NCBI GenBank assembly: GCA_023265995.1 | Contig: JAHFSA010000005.1 | Span: 1 to 64,000 of the forward strand | From: Perlucidibaca sp. | GTDB lineage: Bacteria; Pseudomonadota; Gammaproteobacteria; Pseudomonadales; Moraxellaceae | Direction: 5' to 3' | Length of the DNA: 64,000 nt | Shown: positions 23,950-36,219 of the stretch, one piece after another | Layout of the letters: each line of letters starts with the position of its first letter | Position numbering within the stretch: position 1 is the first letter of the stretch | Translations under genes and position numbers: made by a program | The notes under the pieces: generated by a model | Seen by the model: only the letters and a program-made list of their open reading frames with translations | What the model was told of the DNA's origin: nothing | The model's database searches: none

Positions 23950-24777
23950 ATGCCTGAACTCCCCGAAGTAGAAACCACCTGTCGCGGCCTGGCCCCGCAT
24001 GTCGAAGGCCGGCGCATTCGCGCCCTGACCGTGCACGACGCCCGCCTGCGCTGGCCGGTGCCGGCGGAACTGCCGGCCATGCTCGCCGGACAGACCGTCA
24101 CCGGCATCAGCCGGCGCGGCAAGTACCTGCTGTTCCACACCGCAGCCGGCATCATGATGATTCACCTCGGCATGTCCGGCAGCCTGCGCCTGGTGACACC
24201 GGGCACACCACGCAAGACACATGACCATCTCGTCTGGGATATCGATTCCGGCTGGGAGCTGCGCTTCCACGACCCGCGCCGCTTCGGCTGCTGCCTGTGG
24301 CTGACCGGCGCACAGCTGGCCGACCCGCAGAGCCATCCGCTGCTCGCCAGCCTCGGACCGGAGCCGCTGTCAGCCGATTTCGGCGACGACCATCTGTTCA
24401 GTCAGAGTCGCGGCAAGAGCGCACCGGTGAAGAGCTTTCTCATGGACAGCCATGTCGTGGTCGGGGTGGGGAACATCTATGCCAACGAGGCCCTGTTTCG
24501 CGTCGGCATTCATCCGTTGCGCGAGGCCGGGCGCATAGGCGCCGAACGCTATCTGCGCCTGACCGAAGCCATACGCGACATCCTCGCCGAGGCCATCACG
24601 CGTGGCGGTACCACGCTGCGCGATTTCGTCAACGGCAAGGGCGAGCCCGGCTACTTCCAGCAGGAGCTGACGGTCTACGGACGCGCCGGCCAACCCTGCG
24701 TGCGCTGCGGTCGCATGCTCAAGGAAGTGCGCCTGAGTGCCCGCAGCACGGTGTACTGCGGGCACTGCCAGCACTAG
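23950..24777 (+). CDS. mutM: Formamidopyrimidine-DNA glycosylase
   Basis: A 275-residue base-excision repair enzyme. The N-terminal PELPEVETTCRGL carries the catalytic Pro1 (after Met removal) and Glu2. GRRGKYLL-like (SRRGKYLLF) and HLGMSGSLR follow, and the C-terminal zinc finger is CVRCG...CGHC. It removes 8-oxoguanine and formamidopyrimidines and nicks the abasic site. It begins the block that shares gene order with the mutM-coaD-ftsYEX region of Pseudomonas. It converges with the secreted esterase gene. Confidence 0.98.
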   Translation: MPELPEVETTCRGLAPHVEGRRIRALTVHDARLRWPVPAELPAMLAGQTVTGISRRGKYLLFHTAAGIMMIHLGMSGSLRLVTPGTPRKTHDHLVWDIDSGWELRFHDPRRFGCCLWLTGAQLADPQSHPLLASLGPEPLSADFGDDHLFSQSRGKSAPVKSFLMDSHVVVGVGNIYANEALFRVGIHPLREAGRIGAERYLRLTEAIRDILAEAITRGGTTLRDFVNGKGEPGYFQQELTVYGRAGQPCVRCGRMLKEVRLSARSTVYCGHCQH

Positions 24778-24789
24778 GCAGGCACCGCT

Positions 24790-27874
<3,085 letters not shown>

Positions 27875-27906
27875 CAACAGCCCTGGAAGGGCGGAGACAC
27901 CCGATC

Positions 27907-28521
27907 ATGTCATTGCTTTCCCGATCAGCGCTCCTGCTGGTCCTGCTGCTTGCCGGCTGCGCCAGCACGCCCGTGTCATCGCCGCAGGCGCGCGAAACCC
28001 TGCCGGCCGCCGAAGCACAGCCGCCAGTGGCCGAAACAACGGCCCCGGAAGCATCCGGCGAAAATCCGCCGACCGTGGCCGCAGCAGACAAGGTCGTGAC
28101 GACTGACGAGAAAACGTCATCGGAAGATGGCAGGAAAGCCGGAAAGAACGACGAGAAGAGCGAAGAAAAGAGCGTCCCGCCGGTCGACAAGGCCGGGGCG
28201 CTGAAGGCGCTGGCCAGGATAGACGACAGCGATGTCATGGCGCGCGGCAAGGCATCCTATTACCACATCCGCTTCAGCGGCAGGCGCACCGCCAACGGCC
28301 AGCACTACAACGACAAGGCCATGACCGCGGCCCATCGCACCCTGCCCTTCGGCACCACGGTTCGCGTCACCAATGTGCGCAACGGCAGAAGCGTGGTGGT
28401 CACCATCAATGACCGCGGCCCCTTCCTGAAGAGCCGGATCATTGATCTTTCAGGCGCCGCGGCGCGCGCTCTCGGCCTCATGCACCACGGTGTCGGCGAG
28501 GTCGTCCTGTCCAGACCCTGA
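27907..28521 (+). CDS. rlpA: RlpA-like septal ring lipoprotein, predicted lytic transglycosylase
   Basis: A 204-residue lipoprotein (lipobox LAGC, Cys18). A low-complexity Ala/Pro/Glu/Lys linker covers about 20-100, and the C-terminal double-psi beta-barrel of RlpA carries GKASYY, GRRTANGQHYN, TAAHRTLPFGTTVRVTN, VTINDRGPF and IIDLSGAAARALG. In Pseudomonas RlpA cleaves peptidoglycan strands lacking stem peptides at the septum. The usual C-terminal SPOR domain is absent, so septal targeting may differ. Confidence 0.9.
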   Translation: MSLLSRSALLLVLLLAGCASTPVSSPQARETLPAAEAQPPVAETTAPEASGENPPTVAAADKVVTTDEKTSSEDGRKAGKNDEKSEEKSVPPVDKAGALKALARIDDSDVMARGKASYYHIRFSGRRTANGQHYNDKAMTAAHRTLPFGTTVRVTNVRNGRSVVVTINDRGPFLKSRIIDLSGAAARALGLMHHGVGEVVLSRP

Positions 28522-28527
28522 GTCACC

Positions 28528-30177
28528 TCAGGCCATGGTGAAGGAGAACTCGCGCACGTGGAAGGCACCGGTCGGTGCCAGGCGATCGGCCAGGCTGGTG
28601 GCCAGACGCGTCACCAGACCGTAGATCGAGAGCTGCGGATTGGCGCCGATACTGGTCGGGAACAGCGAGCCGTCGAGCACGCTGAGACGACCGAGGTGAT
28701 GGAACTCGCCACGGCTGTTGACCACCGAACGCGCTTCGTCCTCACCCATGGCGCAACCGCCCATGAGGTGCGCCGTGCCCATGCCGGTGCGGAACTTCTC
28801 GATGGAGAAGCCCAGGATGGCCTCGCGGCAGGCCTGCCAGGACGTGTAGGTGCCACCCGCCATCTGCATGGGCCGCACGCTGCGCGCACCGGCCGCGAAC
28901 TGGATCTCGGCCATGGCCAGGTAGGCGCGCCGGAAGCCGTCGCGGACACTGTCGCTGAGGTCGTATTCGAGCACCGCCGAGCCATCATCACGCAGGCTGA
29001 CCTTGCCGCCGGGCGAGTCCTCGGTGAAGCCGTCACGCAGCAGCGCGATCATGCCGTTGAGGTGGCCGAGCTGCTGCATTTCGCGGACATGGTCGGCACC
29101 ATGATTGCCTAGCAGGCCGGCGACGAAGGCCGGCAGTGTCGGCAGCACTTCGATCTTGAAACCCATGGGGCCGGTGGCGCCATCCTTCCACTGGAAGTGG
29201 TCGGAATAGACCGACTGCGGCGCGCCGCTGAAACCGTTGACCGGGCGCTCGAAGAGCGCGAAGCACGCAGTCACCGGATGGATCATGGTGCGCTTGCCGA
29301 CGGTCTCGTGCGGGTCCGGCACCTCGGAGCGCAGCAGGATGCCCGGGTTGTTGATGGCGCCGCCTGACAGCACGGTGTGGCGCGCCTTCACGGTCAGCGT
29401 GACGCCGGTGGGCTTGAGCCCGGTTTCCGGCAGACCGTCGACCAGCACACCCTCGACCTGATCACCGTTGAGCAGCAGCTTGCGCACACGCGCACGCTGG
29501 TAGAGCACGGCACCGGCCGTGAGCGCCGCCGGGATGGTGGTCACCAGCATGGACTGCTTGGCATTGGTCGGGCAGCCGAGGCCGCACATGCCCAGGTTCC
29601 AGCAGCCGGCGACATTGCGCGGGATGGTGTGCCAGTTCCAGCCCAGCTTCTCGCAGCCCTGGCGGATGATGTCGTTGTTCTCGTTCGGCGGCACCATCCA
29701 GGGCGCGATGCCGAGGCGCTTCTCGGCGCGCTCGAACCACGGAGCCATCTCGGCCTCGCCGACGTTCCTGACGCCATGGACATCCGTCCAGTGCTTCAAG
29801 GTCGGTGCCGGCGTGCGGAAGCTCGATGTCCAGTTCACCGTGGTGCTGCCACCGACCGAACGGCCCTGCAGGACGGTGATGGCGGCATCCTTGGTGGTGC
29901 GCCCGCCGCCCTCCTGATAGAGATCACGGAAGGCCTCGGCCTCGCGCATCTTGAAGTCATTGCTGGAGCGCAGCGGCCCCTCTTCCAGCAGCACGACGCT
30001 GAGGCCGGCCTGGCTCAGGATCTCGGCCGCGGTGCCGCCACCGGCGCCGGTCCCGACAATCACGACATCACACTCGATGGTGGTGTTCTGCTTCAGCTCG
30101 CCGGCGTGATGCACTTTCCAGCCGCCAGCGATGCCGGCGCGAATCGGATCGGGAATGCCCGCCACTTCAATTGCCAT
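28528..30177 (-). CDS. GMC-family FAD alcohol dehydrogenase/oxidoreductase
   Basis: A 549-residue flavoprotein with the FAD motif VVIVGTGAGGGTAAE near 40-54, GMC signature VLQGRSVGGSTTVNWT near 100, and a C-terminal GANPQLSIYGLVTRLA segment. It probably oxidises alcohols. It has no signal peptide of its own; the next gene upstream encodes a Tat-lipoprotein that may carry it across the membrane as a complex. The order GMC, small Tat protein, aldehyde dehydrogenase, divergent TetR matches PA0364-PA0367 as I recall it. GGAGAG precedes the ATG. Confidence 0.88.
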   Translation of the reverse strand: MAIEVAGIPDPIRAGIAGGWKVHHAGELKQNTTIECDVVIVGTGAGGGTAAEILSQAGLSVVLLEEGPLRSSNDFKMREAEAFRDLYQEGGGRTTKDAAITVLQGRSVGGSTTVNWTSSFRTPAPTLKHWTDVHGVRNVGEAEMAPWFERAEKRLGIAPWMVPPNENNDIIRQGCEKLGWNWHTIPRNVAGCWNLGMCGLGCPTNAKQSMLVTTIPAALTAGAVLYQRARVRKLLLNGDQVEGVLVDGLPETGLKPTGVTLTVKARHTVLSGGAINNPGILLRSEVPDPHETVGKRTMIHPVTACFALFERPVNGFSGAPQSVYSDHFQWKDGATGPMGFKIEVLPTLPAFVAGLLGNHGADHVREMQQLGHLNGMIALLRDGFTEDSPGGKVSLRDDGSAVLEYDLSDSVRDGFRRAYLAMAEIQFAAGARSVRPMQMAGGTYTSWQACREAILGFSIEKFRTGMGTAHLMGGCAMGEDEARSVVNSRGEFHHLGRLSVLDGSLFPTSIGANPQLSIYGLVTRLATSLADRLAPTGAFHVREFSFTMA

Positions 30178-30215
30178 GTTTCTCTCCTCTAGCGGAGCAC
30201 CTCGAACGGTGCGCC

Positions 30216-30761
30216 TCAGACGATGCGGACAGGGGCCTGATAGCCCGTGGTCGGCCAGCTTTCCGGCAGCAGATACCAGGCCGACGTGATGATCTTCACC
30301 AGACCGGCGTAGCCGGCGCGGAACATGCCGATGCTGCTGCCACGCCAGCGCAGCAGGAAGGCGTCGAGGTCCTCGGCGGAAGCATCCGGCCAGTCGTCCC
30401 AGAGACGGCAGATCGCGATGCGTGCCGGCGCCATGCTGAGCAGGTCGAAGAGCTGGTAGAGCGGCGCCATGGCGCCCGGGCTGGTGGTGCCGATGAAGCT
30501 GTCGAGCGACTTGAGCACCTTGTCGATGGCAGCGGCGGCATCGGCCCCGGTCGGCAAGGCACCGGCGAGCACCACCGGAATCAGCGCACGCACGACACGG
30601 ATATCCTGCTCACGCAGGAAGGCATGGCCGGCAGCAGGCTGAGGGCTGGCGCAGCCGGTCAGCAACGCCGTGGCCGAGCCGGTGGCGAGCAGGACACTGC
30701 CGAACGAGCCGGCCTTGAGGAAATTGCGACGAGAAAGTGCCAGAGCGGCGGGCTGCGACAT
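30216..30761 (-). CDS. Tat-exported lipoprotein, small subunit-like partner of the GMC enzyme
   Basis: A 181-residue protein with a twin-arginine motif (SRRNFLK at about 10-16) and, at the end of the signal, a lipobox LTGC. The mature part is helical, resembling in size and position the gamma subunit of gluconate 2-dehydrogenase-type GMC complexes. It lies 38 bases upstream of the GMC gene, with a strong AAGGAGG site. The inferred role is to anchor the folded flavoprotein on the periplasmic face of the membrane. Confidence 0.75.
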   Translation of the reverse strand: MSQPAALALSRRNFLKAGSFGSVLLATGSATALLTGCASPQPAAGHAFLREQDIRVVRALIPVVLAGALPTGADAAAAIDKVLKSLDSFIGTTSPGAMAPLYQLFDLLSMAPARIAICRLWDDWPDASAEDLDAFLLRWRGSSIGMFRAGYAGLVKIITSAWYLLPESWPTTGYQAPVRIV

Positions 30762-30842
30762 GAACAGCCTCCTTCTTGTTGTTGTGAGGTGTGTTCCGGA
30801 ATGCTGCCTGACGATACTGCCTGAATGAACTCACAGTCACCA

Positions 30843-30860
30843 GCCCGGGCGAACCCGGGC
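30843..30860. terminator. Hairpin between aldehyde dehydrogenase and Tat-lipoprotein genes
   Basis: GCCCGGG and CCCGGGC make a perfect 7-bp stem with a CGAA tetraloop, 16 bases beyond the aldehyde dehydrogenase stop. No T-run follows, so it may attenuate or stabilise the transcript rather than stop it. Confidence 0.45.
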
Positions 30861-30876
30861 CGGCAACCCTCCTCGC

Positions 30877-32322
30877 TTACTTGCTGAGGAAGACCTTCTG
30901 GATCAGGCCATGCACCGTGCGATTGAACGGCGGCAGGATGTAGCGCACCGAGTAGATCTTCGAGCGCTCGAGCACGGCCTTCATGTTCGAGTAGGTCTCG
31001 AAACCTTCCTTGGCGTGATAGCGACCCATGCCGGACGGACCGACGCCGCCGAAGGGCAGATCGTCGACACCGACGTGGGTGACCACGTCATTGATGCCGG
31101 TGGCGCCCGAATGGGTGTGGGTCACGACATAGTCGGCACGGGCTTCGTCATAGTCGAAGTAGTACAGGGCCAGCGGACGCGGACGGGCGTTGACGAACTC
31201 CAGCGCCTGCGACAGCGACTCGACTTCGAGGATCGGCAGCACCGGCCCGAAGATTTCGTTCTGCATGATCAGCATGTCCGGCGTGGCGCCGATCACGACT
31301 GTGGGCGGAATCTTGCGGGTGTTCTCGAAGCGCTCGTTGGCCGGATTGATCTCGATCACGCGCGCGCCCTGGGCACGGGCATCATCCAGATAGGACTGGA
31401 TGCGGGTGTACTGCTTGTCGTTGACGACACTGGTGAAGTCGGCATTGGTGAGCAGCGTCGGATACATCTTGCTGACCTGGGCCGTGAAGGCGATCACGAA
31501 CTGGTCGGTCTTGCCACGCGGCAGCAGCAGGTAGTCCGGCGCCACGCAGGTCTGGCCGGCGTTCCAGCACTTGCCGAAGGCAATGCGTTCAGCGGCATCG
31601 GCCATGGGATAGGACTCGTGCACGATGGCCGGCGACTTGCCGCCGAGTTCAAGCAGGACCGGCGTCAGGTTGGTGGCGGCGTTCTGCATGATGGTGCGAC
31701 CGACATTGGTCGAGCCGGTGAAGGTGATCTGGTCGAACGGCATGTGGCTGAAGGCTTCGGAGACTTCGCCACGGCCGGTGATGACGGCCACGCTGTCTTC
31801 GGTGAAGGCCTCACTGAGCATGCGCTTCAGCGTCTCGCCCAGGCGCGGCGTGAAGCTGGAGGTCTTGATCATGACGCGGTTGCCGGCGCTGAGGGCGCCG
31901 ACCAGCGGACCGAGAGCCAGGAAGATGGGATAATTCCACGGCACCACGACACCGACCACGCCGAGCGGCTGCGGCACCACACGAGCCTTGGCCGGAGTGG
32001 CGAGGAGACCGGAGTGGCGCTTCTGCGGCTTCATCCAGCCCGTCAGGTTCTTGCTGGCGTACTTGATGGCTTCCAGCGAAGTCAGCACTTCGGCGATCTT
32101 GGTCTCGTCCTTGGAGCGGTGACCGAAATCCTGGCTGACGGCATCGGCGAGGTCGTCCTGATACTTGACGACAGCTTCACGCAGTCGCTTCAGGCTGGCG
32201 ATGCGCTCATTGGCCGAAGGCATGGGACGCAGGGCATAAGCCGAGCGCTGAGCCTGGAAAATGCGTTGCATGTCGGCAACCTGGGGGTTGTTTGCAGCCA
32301 GTTGAGCGATATGGGCGACCAT
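30877..32322 (-). CDS. calB: Coniferyl-aldehyde-dehydrogenase-type NAD(P)+ aldehyde dehydrogenase
   Basis: A 481-residue aldehyde dehydrogenase. The NAD-binding region is VVVPWNYPIFLALGPL, the catalytic Glu lies in LLELGGKSP, and the catalytic Cys in NAGQTCVAPDY. The sequence best fits the coniferyl aldehyde dehydrogenase group, which often acts on long-chain or aromatic aldehydes. The ATG at 32322 is preferred because GAGGT stands five bases before it. The neighbouring GMC dehydrogenase would supply the aldehyde. It is divergent from a TetR gene. Confidence 0.88.
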   Translation of the reverse strand: MVAHIAQLAANNPQVADMQRIFQAQRSAYALRPMPSANERIASLKRLREAVVKYQDDLADAVSQDFGHRSKDETKIAEVLTSLEAIKYASKNLTGWMKPQKRHSGLLATPAKARVVPQPLGVVGVVVPWNYPIFLALGPLVGALSAGNRVMIKTSSFTPRLGETLKRMLSEAFTEDSVAVITGRGEVSEAFSHMPFDQITFTGSTNVGRTIMQNAATNLTPVLLELGGKSPAIVHESYPMADAAERIAFGKCWNAGQTCVAPDYLLLPRGKTDQFVIAFTAQVSKMYPTLLTNADFTSVVNDKQYTRIQSYLDDARAQGARVIEINPANERFENTRKIPPTVVIGATPDMLIMQNEIFGPVLPILEVESLSQALEFVNARPRPLALYYFDYDEARADYVVTHTHSGATGINDVVTHVGVDDLPFGGVGPSGMGRYHAKEGFETYSNMKAVLERSKIYSVRYILPPFNRTVHGLIQKVFLSK

Positions 32323-32381
32323 GATGACCTCAGCCATTAACCGTTTGCCGCCAAGACTTATGACGACTTGTGCGGCTTTTT

Positions 32382-32397
32382 TAGAGCATTTACTCTA
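32382..32397. promoter_or_regulatory. Candidate TetR operator between aldehyde dehydrogenase and TetR genes
   Basis: TAGAG (32382-32386), CATTTA, CTCTA (32393-32397) is a perfect 5-bp inverted repeat in the 133-bp divergent gap, 58 bases before the TetR start. It is the only clear symmetry there. Confidence 0.5.
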
Positions 32398-32455
32398 GGC
32401 TGTCAAATTGACCTGCCGGAGAGCAGGCCGACACCAGGCAGTAGAAGGGGATTAT

Positions 32456-33106
32456 GTGAAGACGCGCGATCGCATCCTGGCCAAGAGCCTCGAACTGTTC
32501 AACGAACAAGGTGAGCGACTGGTCAGCACCAATCACATCGCGGCCGCGCTCAAGATGAGCCCGGGCAATCTGTACTATCACTTCCCCAACAAGGACGCGA
32601 TCATCTTCGAGCTGTTCGAGCGCTACACCGGACAGATGGCGCAAACCCTGGTGCTGCCGGAAGATCGCCAGATCACCCAGGCCGACAAGATCAATCTCTT
32701 CGAGAAGCTGCTCTCCAGCCTCTGGCAGTACCGCTTTCTGCACCGCGACATGACGCATCTGATCAGCGACAACGACGAAATGCGCGACTCCTACCGCCTG
32801 TTCGCGCGCGGCATGATGATCAACGTGCGCCATGTCTATCAGCTGCTGATCGAGTCAGGATTGATCGAGGCCACGGAAGACGAGATCGGTGCGCTGCTGG
32901 TCAACATCTGGATCGTCGCCACCAGCTGGGTGAACTTCCTCAGCACCACCGGCTTCTTCAACTTCAGCGAACCGATGACCGAGGACATGCTGCGTCAGTG
33001 CATCTACCAGGTCATCTGCCTGGAAGCGCCCTATTTGCGTGGCGAGGCGCGTGACGGCCTGGAGGCACTGAAGGCCAGTTACGGCGCCGCCCTGCGTCCG
33101 TTCTGA
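32456..33106 (+). CDS. TetR-family regulator of the alcohol/aldehyde oxidation genes (probable)
   Basis: A 216-residue repressor-type protein. It probably starts at GTG 32456 (VKTRDRIL), as AGAAGGGG lies seven bases before it. The helix-turn-helix TNHIAAALKMSPGNLYYHF is at about 24-42, followed by a helical ligand domain with several aromatic residues. Divergence from the aldehyde dehydrogenase gene and the shared inverted repeat suggest it controls that gene and the GMC pair. Its 3' end overlaps the YheT-type hydrolase gene by 28 bases on the other strand. Confidence 0.88.
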   Translation: MKTRDRILAKSLELFNEQGERLVSTNHIAAALKMSPGNLYYHFPNKDAIIFELFERYTGQMAQTLVLPEDRQITQADKINLFEKLLSSLWQYRFLHRDMTHLISDNDEMRDSYRLFARGMMINVRHVYQLLIESGLIEATEDEIGALLVNIWIVATSWVNFLSTTGFFNFSEPMTEDMLRQCIYQVICLEAPYLRGEARDGLEALKASYGAALRPF

Positions 33107-34164
33107 GCATTCGCCGGTCGCTGCCAGCCGGCGAGCATGGTCTGCAGGAAATGCGGGATGCGCCGCTCCAGGTAGTAGCGCGGCTCGCGCCAGTTCTCGC
33201 CCGCCTCGATGAAGCCGACATGGCCGCCGCGCGGGGAAATCTCGAGATGCACCGCCGGCGACAGCTCGCGCGTGGTCGGCATGGACTCGGGCGCCAGGAA
33301 GGGATCGTCGGCGGCCTGCAGCACCAGCACCGGCGTGCGTATGCTGGCCAGTGACTGACGCGGGCTGCAGCGGGTGTAGTAGTCCTCGCCGTTGCGGAAG
33401 CCGTGGATGCCGGCCATGAGCACGTCATCGAAGACACGGAACGAGGTGAACGGACCCTGGGCGAGACGGTCGCGGATATGCGTGGCCACTTCCTCGTCGC
33501 CAAGCTGCGCCAGACGCTCGGCCTTGGCCGTCCAGGTCTTGCACAGCTCGCTCAGCAGATGCTTGCGGTAGATGCGCGAGAAGCCCTGATCGAGGCGGTC
33601 GGCGCAGGGGCCGAGCTGCAGCGGCACCGACACCGCCGAGGCGGCGAACAGGGTCGGCGGCGTGCGCTCGCGCGCCAGATAGTTCAGCGTGGTGGCACCG
33701 CCCAGCGAATAGCCCACCAGCGCCAGCGGCACATCGGCATAGCGCTCATGCACCGCGCTCACGACCTCGGCAATGTCGTCGTGGGCGCCGGCGTGATAGG
33801 CGCGCGGGCGATCATTGGGCTCGCCGGTGGCGGCACGGCAGTTCATGGCGACACTGGCCCAGCCGAGATCATCCAGCGCCTGCTGCAGGCCGAGCACATA
33901 CTGCGACTGGCTGCTGCCGGTGAGGCCGTGGACGATGACCACCAGCGGACGGTCACTGCCCATCCAGGTGCGTGGCAGACGCCAGTCGAGATAGAGCCAG
34001 TCGCCATCGGCCAGGCCGAACTTCTCGCGCACCCTCGGCAGCGGCATGACGCGACGCATCATGGCCGGGTACAGCGTTTGCAGATGCGAATTGTTGAGCC
34101 ACCAGGCAGGCTGGAACGGACCCCGGCTGATGCCCGGGGTGAAGGTGGCTTCAGACGACTTCAT
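33079..34164 (-). CDS. Alpha/beta hydrolase, YheT family
   Basis: A 361-residue hydrolase. The YheT N-terminal motif PAWWLNNSHLQTLYPA is followed by VVIVHGLTGSSQSQY, the nucleophile elbow GYSLGG, an Asp in VLQAADDPFL and the final His in PRGGHVGF. The family has esterase activity on small substrates, biological role unclear. The ATG at 34164 is used; the longer frame would run further into rsmD, which it already overlaps by 14 bases. It belongs to the conserved block with rsmD and the M16 genes. Confidence 0.88.
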   Translation of the reverse strand: MKSSEATFTPGISRGPFQPAWWLNNSHLQTLYPAMMRRVMPLPRVREKFGLADGDWLYLDWRLPRTWMGSDRPLVVIVHGLTGSSQSQYVLGLQQALDDLGWASVAMNCRAATGEPNDRPRAYHAGAHDDIAEVVSAVHERYADVPLALVGYSLGGATTLNYLARERTPPTLFAASAVSVPLQLGPCADRLDQGFSRIYRKHLLSELCKTWTAKAERLAQLGDEEVATHIRDRLAQGPFTSFRVFDDVLMAGIHGFRNGEDYYTRCSPRQSLASIRTPVLVLQAADDPFLAPESMPTTRELSPAVHLEISPRGGHVGFIEAGENWREPRYYLERRIPHFLQTMLAGWQRPANAQNGRRAAP

Positions 34165-34744
34165 TACTACCCTCTCCGTAATACAACAGAGCATTCACCA
34201 GCCCGGCCTGTGTCTGCCGGTGCAGGATGAAACCCGACGGCAGGCGCAGGGTATCCGGCGCCTGTTCGGTTTCAACATAAACCCAGACGTCGGGTGTGAG
34301 CCAGCCCTTTTCGGAGAGTTGCGCAAGAATCTGGTTGGGCAGGTCCTGATGGAACGGCGGGTCGAGCAGGATGAGGCCGAAGCCGCCCTCGGGCGCGACG
34401 GCGTCACGCAGCCAGCGCTGACTGTCGGCGGCATTGATGCGGCAGTTGTCGGCGTCGAGCTTGGCGGCGATGTCGCGCAGGCAGCCGGCCTGGCGGGCAT
34501 CGCGCTCAATCAGCGTCAGGCTGGCGGCACCACGCGACAAGGCCTCGAAGCCGAGCGCGCCGCTGCCGGCAAAAAGGTCCAGCACATGCCGCCCCGGCAG
34601 CTCGAACTGCAGCCAGTTGTAGAGCGTCTCGCGCACGCGGTCCGGCGTCGGCCGCAGCCCGGGCAGATCGAGAAAGGACAGCCGCCGGCTGCGCCAGCGA
34701 CCACCAATGATGCGCAGCTCGCGCGTGCCGCCGGGACGGCTCAC
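34151..34744 (-). CDS. rsmD: 16S rRNA m2G966 methyltransferase
   Basis: A 197-residue SAM-dependent enzyme. The N-terminal RIIGGRWRSRRLSF and RPTPDRVRETLYNWL are RsmD signatures, LDLFAGSGALGFEALSRGA binds SAM, and LILLDPPF is the catalytic DPPF motif. It methylates G966 of 16S rRNA during 30S assembly. It overlaps the M16 gene upstream by four bases. This order, with ftsY beyond the M16 pair, is common in gammaproteobacteria. Confidence 0.96.
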   Translation of the reverse strand: MSRPGGTRELRIIGGRWRSRRLSFLDLPGLRPTPDRVRETLYNWLQFELPGRHVLDLFAGSGALGFEALSRGAASLTLIERDARQAGCLRDIAAKLDADNCRINAADSQRWLRDAVAPEGGFGLILLDPPFHQDLPNQILAQLSEKGWLTPDVWVYVETEQAPDTLRLPSGFILHRQTQAGLVNALLYYGEGSNEVV

Positions 34745-36219
34745 GGCTTGGCTCCGGCAGCGCTGGCGGCAGTCTCCGCCGCTGTCGCGGCCGGCGCCTG
34801 CGCGGTCTTGCGGCCGACCGTCACCACCAGCAGGCGATCAGGGTGCAGATGCCGGCGCAGGGCATCGCTCACCTGCCCGGGAGTGACCGCGCGCAGGCGC
34901 TCGATGTAGTGCTCGAGATAGTCCTCGGGCAGGCCGTAGAAGGCGATCATGCCGAGGAAGCCGGCGACCTGCTCGTTGCTGGCCAGACCGCGCGGGAAGG
35001 ACTGCACCAGGGTATCGATGGCGGCCTGCACGTCCGCTGCCGGCGCACTGCGCTCGACGAAACGCTGCAGCAGATCACGGGTCAGCTTGAGCGCCATGTC
35101 GGCCTGATCGGCACGCGTCGAGAAGCCGATCTGGAACGGCCCGGCCTCGCGCATGCGGATGAACTGGCTGCTGACACCATAGGTCAGGCCGCGCTGCTCG
35201 CGCAGCTCGCGCATGAGCAGCGTGCCGAAGCCGCTGCCGCCGAGCAGCTCGTTGCCGACCATGAGCGGGAAGGTGTCGGGATCGCCATGGGCAATGCCGG
35301 TCTCGCCGAGGATGATGTGAACCTGCTGCGAGGGGAACTCCTCGTGCAGACGCACGGCCTGCGGCAGCGGCTGCACCGGCGGCAGCGGCGCAGCGGCATC
35401 ACCGGCCGGCAGGCGCTGGCTGATGGCCAGGGAAATGCGCTCGGCAGCTTCGCGATCAAGGTCGCCGACCAGCACCAGCACGGCATTGCGCACGTTGTAG
35501 TAGCGCGCATGGAAGGCGCGCAGATCATCCGGCGTGATGCGCTCGACACTGGCGGCCAGACCGCTGGGCGGGTTGGCATAGGGATGGTCGCCGTACAGGC
35601 GCTGATAGAACAGCAACCCAGCACGACCGGCCGGCGACTGCTGGCGCTGACGCTGACCTATGCGCAGCGACTCCTGCAGACGCTTCCACTCGTCATCCGC
35701 GAAGGCCGGCTCGGCCGCCACTTCGGCAAACAGCGCCAGCGCCGGATCGCGCTGCGCCGGAGCGCTGAGCACACGCAGTTCGAGCAGGGCCATGTCGCGA
35801 TAGGAGCTGGCCGAGAACTGCGCGCCCAGGCGCTCGAAGCCCTCCGCCACCTGCTGCGCATCATGGCTGCGCGTGCCCTCGTCCATGAGGCCGGATACCG
35901 CCGCCGCCAGACCCGACAGCTTGCCGTCGCGCGCGGCGCCGGCGTCATAGATCAGGCGCGCATCGAACATCGGCAGCTGCTGGCTGCGGCTCCAGAACAC
36001 GCGCAGCCCCTCCGGCGTGACCCATTGCGCCATGGGCACCGAAACCGCCGCCGGATGCGCACGCGCCACCGTCAGTTCGGGCAGGCTGCCGAGCCGCTGC
36101 AGCGCGGTCAGCGGTCCCGGGCTGACGCCATGCTCTCCGCCGGCCTGCAGACCGGCGCTGGCCAGACCCAGACAGCACAGCAGCAGGCCACGCAGAACCG
36201 TCATGCGAAAAATGCTCAC
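34741..36219 (-). CDS. M16-family protein lacking the zinc motif
   Basis: A 492-residue exported protein (signal peptide about 1-26) with two M16 half-domains. The expected HxxEH is not present; the corresponding region reads GLMDEGTRSHDAQQ. It is therefore probably the inactive partner of the next gene's active protease, as in other two-gene M16 systems (mitochondrial processing peptidase type). It overlaps both rsmD and the catalytic M16 gene by four bases. The C-terminus is Ala-rich. Confidence 0.9.
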   Translation of the reverse strand: MSIFRMTVLRGLLLCCLGLASAGLQAGGEHGVSPGPLTALQRLGSLPELTVARAHPAAVSVPMAQWVTPEGLRVFWSRSQQLPMFDARLIYDAGAARDGKLSGLAAAVSGLMDEGTRSHDAQQVAEGFERLGAQFSASSYRDMALLELRVLSAPAQRDPALALFAEVAAEPAFADDEWKRLQESLRIGQRQRQQSPAGRAGLLFYQRLYGDHPYANPPSGLAASVERITPDDLRAFHARYYNVRNAVLVLVGDLDREAAERISLAISQRLPAGDAAAPLPPVQPLPQAVRLHEEFPSQQVHIILGETGIAHGDPDTFPLMVGNELLGGSGFGTLLMRELREQRGLTYGVSSQFIRMREAGPFQIGFSTRADQADMALKLTRDLLQRFVERSAPAADVQAAIDTLVQSFPRGLASNEQVAGFLGMIAFYGLPEDYLEHYIERLRAVTPGQVSDALRRHLHPDRLLVVTVGRKTAQAPAATAAETAASAAGAKP

